NCBI GenBank assembly: GCA_045640565.1
Contig: JAZUFG010000009.1
Location: 1 to 45,805, forward strand
Direction of reading: 5' to 3'
Source of the DNA: RGIG3159 sp045640565
GTDB taxonomy: Bacteria; Bacillota; Clostridia; Oscillospirales; Oscillospiraceae
Length of the DNA stretch: 45,805 nucleotides
Shown in pieces: positions 38,638 through 45,805 of the stretch (positions are counted from its first letter, which is position 1; each line of letters begins with the position of its first letter). Both the position numbers and the translations under genes were made by a program. The notes under the pieces were generated by a model. The model ran no database searches and had not been told where the DNA came from. It worked only from the letters and a program-made list of their open reading frames with translations.

Positions 38638-40149
38638 ATGGCCTATTATTACGAAGAGACATCCAGAACATTTAATGAGTATCTTTTGGTTCCCGGTTAT
38701 TCTTCCTCTGAGTGTATCCCCGCAAATGTTTCTTTGAAAACTCCCCTCGTGAAGTTCAAGAAGGGAGAGGAGCCTGCGCTGAAGCTGAATATTCCCATGG
38801 TTTCCGCTATTATGCAGTCTGTTTCCGGTGAGCGGACGGCAGTTGCTCTGGCAAGAGAGGGCGGCGTTTCCTTTATCTACGGTTCTCAGTCCATAGAGAG
38901 CGAAGCGGCCATGGTGGCAAGAGCCAAGAATTACAAAGCAGGTTTTGTGGTCAGTGATTCCAACGTTACCCCGGATAATACCCTCATGGAGCTGATGGAG
39001 ATCCGCGCAAAGAACGGGCATTCCACCATTGCCGTTACCTCGGACGGAACGGCAACAGGCAAACTCCTGGGAATTGTAACAGACCGGGACTATCGGGTCA
39101 GCCGTATGTCCGGCAGTGAAAAAGTTTCCTCCTTTATGACCCCGCTCTCCAAGCTGATTGTGGGAGATGAGAACACGACCCTAAAGTCCGGAAATGACAT
39201 TATCTGGGAGCATAAGCTGAATTCTCTGCCCATTGTGGACAGAAATGGCAATCTGATGTATTTTGTTTTCCGTAAGGACTATGATGCACACAAAGAGTAT
39301 CCCAATGAGCTTTTGGACAGCCATAAGCGCTATGTGGTCGGTGCCGGCATCAATACGAGAGACTATGCGGAGCGGGTTCCTGCCCTTTTGGAAGCAGGGG
39401 CAGATGTACTTTGCATTGACTCCTCCGAGGGCTTCTCTGAGTGGCAGTTCCGCACGATTTCCTGGATTCGGGAGCATTATGGGGACAGCGTCAAGGTAGG
39501 CGCCGGAAATGTTGTGGACCGGGAGGGCTTCCTCTTCCTGGCAAAGGCCGGGGCTGATTTTATCAAGGTCGGTATCGGCGGCGGTTCCATCTGTATCACC
39601 CGTGAGACCAAGGGTATCGGCAGAGGCCAGGCAACAGCTCTGATCGATGTCTGCAAGGCAAGAGACGAATACTTTGAAGAGACCGGCATTTATGTTCCGG
39701 TGTGTTCCGACGGCGGCATTGTTTATGACCACCACATGACTCTGGCTTTGGCCATGGGTGCGGACTTCCTCATGCTGGGCCGCTACTTTGCCCGCTTTGA
39801 CGAAAGCCCCACAAGCAAGATCTCCATCAGCGGGACCTATTATAAAGAGTATTGGGGCGAGGGCTCCAACCGGGCAAGAAACTGGCAGCGTTACGATTTG
39901 GGCGGCGATAAAAAGCTTTCCTTCGAAGAGGGCGTGGATTCCTACGTTCCCTATGCCGGCAGTCTGAAGGATAATGTAGCGATCTCCCTTTCCAAAGTGA
40001 GATCCACCATGTGCAACTGCGGCGCACTGACCATTCCGGAGCTCCAGAAGAAGGCCAAGCTGACCGTGGTTTCTGCCACCAGTATTGTGGAGGGCGGTGC
40101 CCATGATGTCATCCGCAAGGAAAATTCCAGCTCAGCAGTAAAATTCTAA
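38638..40149 (+). CDS. guaB: Inosine-5'-monophosphate dehydrogenase
   Basis: Oxidises IMP to XMP, the committed step to GMP. 503 residues: IPMVSAIMQSVSGERTAVALAREGG near the N-terminus, two CBS repeats at about 95-215, catalytic loop GIGGGSICITRETKGIGRGQ with the active-site Cys, CSDGGIVYDHHM and the flap region. GGG replaces the usual GPG before SIC, as in a group of clostridial enzymes. AAGGAGG upstream. Monocistronic, closed by a strong terminator. Confidence 0.94.
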   Translation: MAYYYEETSRTFNEYLLVPGYSSSECIPANVSLKTPLVKFKKGEEPALKLNIPMVSAIMQSVSGERTAVALAREGGVSFIYGSQSIESEAAMVARAKNYKAGFVVSDSNVTPDNTLMELMEIRAKNGHSTIAVTSDGTATGKLLGIVTDRDYRVSRMSGSEKVSSFMTPLSKLIVGDENTTLKSGNDIIWEHKLNSLPIVDRNGNLMYFVFRKDYDAHKEYPNELLDSHKRYVVGAGINTRDYAERVPALLEAGADVLCIDSSEGFSEWQFRTISWIREHYGDSVKVGAGNVVDREGFLFLAKAGADFIKVGIGGGSICITRETKGIGRGQATALIDVCKARDEYFEETGIYVPVCSDGGIVYDHHMTLALAMGADFLMLGRYFARFDESPTSKISISGTYYKEYWGEGSNRARNWQRYDLGGDKKLSFEEGVDSYVPYAGSLKDNVAISLSKVRSTMCNCGALTIPELQKKAKLTVVSATSIVEGGAHDVIRKENSSSAVKF

Positions 40150-40158
40150 ACTATGCAA

Positions 40159-40190
40159 GGCAGGCTGCAGAAAGCAGCCTGCCTTTTTTT
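40159..40190 (+). terminator. Terminator of guaB
   Basis: Perfect 10-bp GGCAGGCTGC/GCAGCCTGCC stem, 5-nt loop, T7. Confidence 0.93.
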
Positions 40191-40211
40191 GAAAGCTTCT
40201 TCCGGTCATCC

Positions 40212-40240
40212 TTGCGTCTTTCGGCAGAATCCTGTAAAAT
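40212..40240 (+). promoter_or_regulatory. Promoter of the molybdenum hydroxylase operon
   Basis: TTGCGT (40212-40217), 17-bp spacer, TAAAAT (40235-40240). Confidence 0.7.
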
Positions 40241-40288
40241 GAAAAAAGACAGCGCGTATGAGCCGGAATCATAGGAAGGAGAAAGAGA

Positions 40289-42400
40289 ATGGAGGAAAGA
40301 TATATCGGGCAAAACTGCATCCGTCCCGATGGCCGGGATAAGGTCAGCGGCAGAGCAAAATATGCGGCAGATTATTCTGCGGAGGGGATGCTGCATGTCG
40401 CCGTGGCCCGGGCGGAGATTGCCCACGGGCGGATCCTTTCCTTGGATACATCGGCGGCGGAACAGCGGGCTTTGGTCTATACGGCAAAGGACCTTGCGAA
40501 TAATGTTATCGTGGATATCATTAATGACTGTCCCGTCCTGGCCTCGGAAAAGGTTCGCTATATGGGCGAACCTATTGCGGTGGTGGCAGCCGGGAGCAGA
40601 GAGGAGGCTGTTGCTGCAGCTTCCCTCATCCGTGCCGACTATGAGCCCCTTCCGATTCATTTGGATGCAAGGGAGGCACTTGCCTCAACGAGCGAGCCGG
40701 TCCACGAGGGAGGAAATCTCGTGGGCAGCTTTGAGCATACAAAAGGGGATCCCGATGCCGCGTTCCGGGCTTGCGACCTTGTCCTGGAGCACACATTCAC
40801 AACACCCTATCAGGAGCACGCCTATATGGAGCCGGATGCCGGCTTTTCCTATATGGACGGAGACACGCTGACGGTCATTTCCTCCTCACAGAATGTTTTT
40901 CATGATCAGCGGATGATCGCAAATGCCCTCGGTATTGCCGCGGACAAGGTGAGAGTGATTTCCGCAACGGTGGGAGGCGCCTTCGGCGGCAAAGATGGGC
41001 ACATGACGCAGATTTTCGGGGCCTTGGTCACGCAGAAAACCGGCAGAAACGCAAAAATCGTTTTTGACCGGCAGGAATCCATGGCCTATACCTACAAGCG
41101 CCATGCCACCGAGCTTCATGTGAAGATCGGCTTTGACAGCAAGGGAAAAATTCTTGCCTTTGATGCGGATAATGTGATTGATACGGGTGCCTATGTTGGT
41201 TACGGCCTTTCTGTCCTGGGGCTGCTTTCAGAGCATATTCCGGGGCCCTATCGTATCGAAAATGTCCGGATTTCTTCCAAACTTGCTTATACCAACAAAA
41301 CGCCGGCCTCCGCGTTCCGGGGCTTTGGCGCGCCCCAGGCAAATTTTGCCACAGAATCTTTGATTTCCGAGGCTGCGGATATTCTGGGCATTGACCAGAT
41401 TGCCATCCGGCGCAGCAATGCCCTGCGGCAGGGGGATATCGGTCCGCTGGGGCAGAAGATCGAACGGAGCTGCGGATTAACGGAGGCCCTGGACGCCATG
41501 GAGCGTTCTCCTCTTTGGCAGGAGGGGAAAAAGAAGCGGGATAAAAATATCGGTTACGGCCTCGCCGCAGGGCATTTGAGCTGCGGCTTCGGAAAGGGGA
41601 TCCCGGATTCTGCCGAGCTTACGCTGGAGCAGAGAGAGGACGGACGCTATCTTTTCAGGATCGGCCTCACGGAAATCGGGCAGGGCAGCATTACGGCTTT
41701 GACTGCCATCGCTGCGGATGCTCTCGGGGTTGCACCCTCTGAGATCATTATGGAAATGGGCGATACGGCAACGACTTTTGACTGCGGCTCGACTGCAGCC
41801 TCCCGATCCACTTTCCTGGGAGGAAACGCCGTGCTTGCCGCAGTGAAGGAATATCGGGAAAGGGCCGGAAGAGGAGAAAAGGCGGTGAAGGTCCGCGTGT
41901 CGGTGCCCTTCCCAGAAAACGAAATGATGAAGACCATCGGCGTGCCCCATGCCATGTATACCTTCGCCGTTCAGCTCGTAAAGGTCAAGGTCGATCCTGT
42001 TTCCTATAAACCTACAGTGCTGGACGCCTGCGCCGTTACAGAGGCAGGCAAGGTAATCCACCCCATGCAGCTTGCAGGGCAGGTTACGGGAGGCATGACC
42101 CAAAGCCTGGGACTGGCGCTGGGCGAAAACTGCCGTTTTGACGGAGAGGGAAGAATGCTGACGGACTCCTTCAGCAATTATCTTCTCCCCACCTTTACGG
42201 ATGCTCCCGCCTTCACTGTTGGCTTTGTGGACGGCTATGAGTCCTCCGGGCCTGTGGGCGTGAAGGGCGCAGCCGAGTCCCCGACTGTACCGACGGCTGC
42301 TGCTGTGAACGCGGCAGTTCACGATGCAGCGGGCGTTTGGCATCAGACTCTTCCCATCACGGGAGAGAGTATCTTCCGGAAAAAGGAGTACAGCCGATGA
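40289..42400 (+). CDS. Xanthine dehydrogenase-family molybdenum-binding subunit
   Basis: Large catalytic subunit of a molybdenum hydroxylase (xanthine oxidase family). 703 residues: GQNCIRPDGRDKVSGRAKYAAD start, cofactor-binding GGAFGGKDG, TPASAFRGFGAPQ, and the C-terminal GVKGAAESPTVPTAAA with the catalytic Glu. It probably hydroxylates a purine or related N-heterocycle; guaB just upstream is suggestive but has its own terminator. Downstream genes supply FAD and Fe-S subunits with overlapping starts, so this is a coupled three-gene operon. Accessory genes for cofactor insertion are not in the window. Confidence 0.92.
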   Translation: MEERYIGQNCIRPDGRDKVSGRAKYAADYSAEGMLHVAVARAEIAHGRILSLDTSAAEQRALVYTAKDLANNVIVDIINDCPVLASEKVRYMGEPIAVVAAGSREEAVAAASLIRADYEPLPIHLDAREALASTSEPVHEGGNLVGSFEHTKGDPDAAFRACDLVLEHTFTTPYQEHAYMEPDAGFSYMDGDTLTVISSSQNVFHDQRMIANALGIAADKVRVISATVGGAFGGKDGHMTQIFGALVTQKTGRNAKIVFDRQESMAYTYKRHATELHVKIGFDSKGKILAFDADNVIDTGAYVGYGLSVLGLLSEHIPGPYRIENVRISSKLAYTNKTPASAFRGFGAPQANFATESLISEAADILGIDQIAIRRSNALRQGDIGPLGQKIERSCGLTEALDAMERSPLWQEGKKKRDKNIGYGLAAGHLSCGFGKGIPDSAELTLEQREDGRYLFRIGLTEIGQGSITALTAIAADALGVAPSEIIMEMGDTATTFDCGSTAASRSTFLGGNAVLAAVKEYRERAGRGEKAVKVRVSVPFPENEMMKTIGVPHAMYTFAVQLVKVKVDPVSYKPTVLDACAVTEAGKVIHPMQLAGQVTGGMTQSLGLALGENCRFDGEGRMLTDSFSNYLLPTFTDAPAFTVGFVDGYESSGPVGVKGAAESPTVPTAAAVNAAVHDAAGVWHQTLPITGESIFRKKEYSR

Positions 42401-43197
42401 ATATTACGAAAGTCAATACCATTGAAGAGGCTCTTGCCCTGCTTTCAAAGGGGGCAAAAGTCCTGGCGGGCGGCACAAACCTCTATGTGAATTTCAAGAA
42501 AAAAGGCTATCCTGAGGATTCCTTTATTGATATCAGTGGCTTGGAGGAATTGGAGGGAATTCGATTGGACGGAGAAAAGCATATCGGAGCCCTGGTCACC
42601 TTCGCAGAGTTGCTCCGGGAAGAGGAAGAGTCCGCTCTCTGTCAGGCCGCAAGGGAGATGGGCTCCCCCCAGATCCGCAGCCGCGCAACGCTGGGTGGGA
42701 ATGTCTGCGATTCCTCTCCCGCCTGCGATGCAGGCCCTGTGCTCCTCGTATATGAGGCAAAGGCCCTTCTTTGCTCCGCGGACGGCAGGAGAGAGGTGGC
42801 CATGACCGATTTCTTCCGGGGTTACCGCCAAACGGCAAAGAGAAGCGATGAGCTTTTGACGGAGTTTATCCTCCCGGATGAAAAGGGAAAAAGCGTTTTC
42901 AGAAAGGTGGGCCTGCGCAATGCAATGGCCATCAGTGTTGTGAGCCTTGCCGCAAAAGAAAGCGGAGGAAGCATCCGGCTTGCAATGGGCTCCGTGGCAG
43001 AAATACCGGTTCGTCTGACCCACTGCGAGGCCCTTACAAAGGAGAAAAAAATAGATCGCGAGTCCCTGCGTGCTGCCCTCTCGCTGGATATTCGCCCCAT
43101 TTCCGATATCCGCGCGAGCAGGGAATACCGTTTTGAAACGGCACAGAGGCTTCTCTGCGATCTCTTGGAAAAGGAGTATGGGTATGAAATCCTTTGA
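42397..43197 (+). CDS. Molybdenum hydroxylase FAD-binding subunit
   Basis: Medium subunit that passes electrons from Fe-S clusters through FAD. 266 residues. FAD motifs are KVLAGGTNLYVNFK and ATLGGNVCDSSPACD, then FRKVGLRNAMAIS and a C-terminal helical domain. ATG 42397 overlaps the stop of the large subunit (ATGA); the frame is open upstream but only inside that gene. The 3' end overlaps the next gene by 14 nt. Confidence 0.93.
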   Translation: MNITKVNTIEEALALLSKGAKVLAGGTNLYVNFKKKGYPEDSFIDISGLEELEGIRLDGEKHIGALVTFAELLREEEESALCQAAREMGSPQIRSRATLGGNVCDSSPACDAGPVLLVYEAKALLCSADGRREVAMTDFFRGYRQTAKRSDELLTEFILPDEKGKSVFRKVGLRNAMAISVVSLAAKESGGSIRLAMGSVAEIPVRLTHCEALTKEKKIDRESLRAALSLDIRPISDIRASREYRFETAQRLLCDLLEKEYGYEIL

Positions 43198-43645
43198 ACT
43201 TCACTGTAGGGTAAACGGAAAAGAATATACGAATACCGTCCCTTCTCATATCACTCTGCTCTTCTATCTTCGGGAAGTGCTCGGCCTGACGGGAACGAAG
43301 GAGGGCTGCGGCGAAGGGGAATGCGGCGCCTGTACAGTGCTCGTCAATGGGAAAAATGTCAACTCCTGTATTTTTCCGGCAATTCAGGCAGAGGGCGCGG
43401 ACATTCTGACGATTGAGGGCATTGAATCGGATGGAGAACTTGCCGCCATTCAGCAGAGCTTCCTTGCCCACGGCGCCGTTCAGTGCGGCTTCTGTACCCC
43501 CGGGATGGTCATCAGTGCAAAAGCCCTTTTGGAGGAAGATCCCCACCCAAGCGAGGAGAAGATCCGATATGCGATGGCAGGCAATCTTTGCCGCTGTACC
43601 GGCTATCAGGCAATCGTGGACGCCATTCAAGCCGTGAACGAATGA
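43184..43645 (+). CDS. Molybdenum hydroxylase 2Fe-2S subunit
   Basis: Small subunit with two 2Fe-2S clusters. 153 residues. Plant-type ferredoxin cluster GCGEGECGACTVLVNG, then the helical-domain cluster CGFCTPGMV and CRCTGYQ. ATG 43184 is selected because AAGGAG lies 7 nt upstream; an ATG 6 nt earlier is too close to it. Last gene of the operon. Confidence 0.94.
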   Translation: MKSFELHCRVNGKEYTNTVPSHITLLFYLREVLGLTGTKEGCGEGECGACTVLVNGKNVNSCIFPAIQAEGADILTIEGIESDGELAAIQQSFLAHGAVQCGFCTPGMVISAKALLEEDPHPSEEKIRYAMAGNLCRCTGYQAIVDAIQAVNE

Positions 43646-43685
43646 GTAGCCTTTCAAAATAATAGAATAGGCTGCGGTTTAACAA

Positions 43686-43721
43686 AAACCCCCAATACCG
43701 GTTGTCAGGTATTGGGGGTTT
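43686..43721. terminator. Bidirectional terminator between the hydroxylase operon and the oxidoreductase gene
   Basis: Perfect 14-bp arms AAACCCCCAATACC/GGTATTGGGGGTTT with an 8-nt loop. T5 follows on the minus strand and TTT on the plus strand. Confidence 0.85.
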
Positions 43722-43788
43722 CATCATGCTTTTAGGGGCTTATGCATCTTTCACGCAAAATCATTCGGTGAATTGCAGCATGGAACTT

Positions 43789-44763
43789 CTATTTTTCGCA
43801 GGGGTAGGAGATCCCGGCAGCCTCACGGATGCGGTCCATGAGCCTCATGACGGTCAGAGTTTCCGCATGGGGCATTTCTTCGCACTCCCTTTGCCCGGCT
43901 CGGATTGCCTTTTCACAGGCCGCAAACTGGTACTCATAGCCTGTGAGATATGCCGGGCGGTCGATGCGCTCCAGAAGTTTGTGGTCCGACCCGTAGATCT
44001 CCAGGTATTCGTAATTGTTCACATTCCCCACAATGGCATAGCCCTCGGTGCCATAGATGATTCCCATCCGATCCGTGGGATTCACGATGGAGGAATAGAG
44101 CTGAGCCCTTGCACCCCCTGCGTAGGTCAGGGTGGCATAGCATTGGAGGTCAATACCGCCATCCGAGAGCTCGGCCGTGGCCTTGACCTCCCGAACATCA
44201 TCCCCCAGTATCAGGGAAAAGAAGGTCAGGCAATAGACTCCTACATCCAGGAGGGAACCGCCGCCCAAAAGAGGATTGCGGACCCGGTCTCGATCGGAGA
44301 CGGCATAACCCAAATTGGCAGTGACGGAGGTAATCCTCCCGATTTTTCCACTGTGGGCGAAGTCCCGGAGAATTTTTGCCATGGGGAGATAGCGGGTCCA
44401 AATGGCCTCTGTCAGGAAGATTCCCGCATCGTCCGCAGCCCGGATGGCCTCCTGCGCCTGAGCTTCATTCAGAGTGAAGGATTTTTCGCAGAGAACGGGC
44501 TTATGATAGTGGGCACAGAGGGCAATATCCTCTCCGTGGCGGGAATGGGGCGTGGCAATATAGACCAAGTCCACCTGGGGATCCCGAAGCAGTTCTTCAT
44601 AGCTGCCGTAGGCCTTTTCAAAGCCCTGTGCCGCCGCGAATTCCCGGGCCTTTTCCAAGCTGCGGGAGCCGCAGGCATAGGGGAGAAGTTCGGGGGAGAG
44701 GCGGAGAGTCTTTGCCATACAGGCAGCCATGGCGCCGCAGCCCAAAACACCGATTTTCAGCAT
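43789..44763 (-). CDS. Gfo/Idh/MocA-family oxidoreductase
   Basis: NAD(P)-dependent dehydrogenase of the family that includes glucose-fructose oxidoreductase and dihydrodiol dehydrogenase. 324 residues. Rossmann start KIGVLGCGAMAACMAK, LVYIATPHSRHGE, and the catalytic Lys in LCEKSFTLN (usual EKP replaced by EKS). NPLLGGGSLLDVGVY holds the conserved GG..D.G motif. The substrate is probably a sugar or cyclitol. It begins 2 nt after the upstream deacylase stop, and its GGAGG is formed by the last deacylase codons, so translation is coupled. Confidence 0.9.
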   Translation of the reverse strand: MLKIGVLGCGAMAACMAKTLRLSPELLPYACGSRSLEKAREFAAAQGFEKAYGSYEELLRDPQVDLVYIATPHSRHGEDIALCAHYHKPVLCEKSFTLNEAQAQEAIRAADDAGIFLTEAIWTRYLPMAKILRDFAHSGKIGRITSVTANLGYAVSDRDRVRNPLLGGGSLLDVGVYCLTFFSLILGDDVREVKATAELSDGGIDLQCYATLTYAGGARAQLYSSIVNPTDRMGIIYGTEGYAIVGNVNNYEYLEIYGSDHKLLERIDRPAYLTGYEYQFAACEKAIRAGQRECEEMPHAETLTVMRLMDRIREAAGISYPCEK

Positions 44764-44765
44764 AC

Positions 44766-45805
44766 TTACCTCCGAATGGCCCGTCCGGCCCTGGCGGAGG
44801 TCATCTTTCCGTGGTCCATGGCAATCTCCCCGCCTACAAGCACATAGTCAAAGCCGGTGCTCAGCTCTGTAGGGTTTTTATAATCGGCATTGTCTCTGAC
44901 CTCCTTGGGGTCAAAGATGCAGAGGTCAGCATCCATGCCCTCGGCAATGAGGCCCTTGCCCTGCAGACCCATGACTTCCGCAGGCTTGGAGGTCATCTTT
45001 CGGACAGCTTCCTCCAGGGTGAAGATTCCTTTTTCCTCCACGAAACGGCGGATGGCCCGGGGGAAAGAGCCGTAAACTCTGGGATGGACCAGACCCTCGG
45101 TAGGACAGATGGAATCGGAGATGATGCAGCTGAGGGGATGGGTCAGGATGCGCTGCAGATCTTCCTGGGCGGCAATGAATTCGATCATGGTAATACCGCA
45201 GTTTTCGCTCACAAGCAGGTCGCAGCAGGATTCAAAGGGAGTGGAATTGCGCATTTCGGCGATCTCCACAAGGTTTTTTGCGCAGTAAATCTGATTCTCC
45301 GGACGGGAAAGGGAAGTGAGCATAATGGCATCCCAACCCACCAGCATGGGCAGATTCTCAAAATCTCTTCCCGTTTCAAATCTGGCCCGCAGGAGCTTTC
45401 GTTGCTCCGGGTCCTTCAGCCGTTCCGTCAGGGCAGTCATGCCGCCCTCCAGGAACTCCGTAGGCATCATGTGGATGAGCTGGGTAGAGCCGGAGACATA
45501 GGGATAGATATCGCAGCCCACCTTCATTCCGGAAGCAGCCTTTTTTTCCAAAATACCGAGAATTTCCGGGATGGCCTTTCCCCAAATCTCCCGGCCGATG
45601 GCTTTCAGGTGGCTGATTTCCAGAGGAATGTTCAGGCTTTCCGCTACATCCAGCATTTCCTTGACGGCATCAATGACCCCCAGGGCCTCCTGCCGCATAT
45701 GTACTGCCAGGGGGATTTCCTGCCCGGCAATGGGAGATAGAAGTTCCTTGATCTCCTCCTTGCTGTAATAGCACTCCGGGGCATAGCCAATGCCCATGGA
45801 AACAC
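44766..45805 (-). CDS. N-acyl-D-amino-acid deacylase (D-aminoacylase), N-terminus beyond the window
   Basis: Amidohydrolase-superfamily enzyme that frees D-amino acids from N-acyl derivatives. The last ~346 residues are present and the frame is open to the window edge; full proteins are about 500-550. Family motifs are AVHMRQEA, EISHLKAIGREIWGKA (metal His), CDIYPYVSGST, IISDSICPTEGL (catalytic Asp), EEAVRKMTSKPAEVMGL and DADLCIFDP near the end. The HxH of the N-terminal part is outside. First visible gene of a unit with the Gfo/Idh/MocA gene. Confidence 0.9.
   Translation of the reverse strand, partial: VSMGIGYAPECYYSKEEIKELLSPIAGQEIPLAVHMRQEALGVIDAVKEMLDVAESLNIPLEISHLKAIGREIWGKAIPEILGILEKKAASGMKVGCDIYPYVSGSTQLIHMMPTEFLEGGMTALTERLKDPEQRKLLRARFETGRDFENLPMLVGWDAIMLTSLSRPENQIYCAKNLVEIAEMRNSTPFESCCDLLVSENCGITMIEFIAAQEDLQRILTHPLSCIISDSICPTEGLVHPRVYGSFPRAIRRFVEEKGIFTLEEAVRKMTSKPAEVMGLQGKGLIAEGMDADLCIFDPKEVRDNADYKNPTELSTGFDYVLVGGEIAMDHGKMTSARAGRAIRR

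Overview
The window is a chromosomal segment of a Gram-positive bacterium of the class Clostridia, most likely a gut anaerobe near Lachnospirales or Oscillospirales. The evidence is the rimP-nusA-rnpM-ylxQ-infB and rbfA-nrnA-truB-ribF gene order, the rny-ymdB pair, the rpsF-ssb-rpsR operon, a type A RNase P RNA, CCA-encoding tRNA genes, consensus sigma-A promoters and strong Shine-Dalgarno sequences. No 16S gene is present, so the family is not settled.

Positions 1-10.7 kb: a 5'-decayed IS200/IS605 transposase with its hairpin-rich right end; a membrane EAL phosphodiesterase; then one long minus-strand information-processing operon running from a promoter at about 10.7 kb (rimP, nusA, rnpM, ylxQ, infB, rbfA, nrnA, truB, ribF). 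Its leader carries an attenuator-like hairpin. Positions 10.8-13.4 kb: a small membrane protein with tadA, then rpsF-ssb-rpsR.

Positions 13.3-15.9 kb: a more AT-rich CpsB-CpsC-CpsD phosphotyrosine cassette. It has no glycosyltransferases and sits exactly between two perfect 49-bp copies of the rpsR 3' end, a layout typical of an integrated element. Positions 16-24 kb: a TPP-riboswitch-controlled thiamine transporter, RNase Y with a long folded leader, YmdB, an operon for a surface phosphodiester glycosidase and an Fe-S aldo/keto reductase, a secreted or anchored protein, a hairpin-rich non-coding stretch, and a five-gene tRNA operon (Gly, Arg, His, Gln, Lys).

Positions 24-36.6 kb: a CopA copper ATPase with a C-terminal CopZ domain that has its own ribosome-binding site and start; a MalY-type C-S lyase; a low-molecular-weight tyrosine phosphatase; a glycerol-dehydrogenase-like enzyme; a secreted SGNH hydrolase; a one-chain ABC importer (permuted binding lobes, permease, ATPase, regulatory-looking tail); an AIM24 protein; an HxxxD acyltransferase; and tRNA-Pro. 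Positions 36.7-45.8 kb: murD and rnpB diverging from back-to-back promoters, IMP dehydrogenase, a three-subunit molybdenum hydroxylase operon, and a Gfo/Idh/MocA oxidoreductase coupled to an N-acyl-D-amino-acid deacylase that runs off the window end.

The items most worth a second look are the 49-bp repeats around the orphan CpsBCD cassette, the dual-start CopA/CopZ gene, the one-chain ABC importer, and the structured rny leader.
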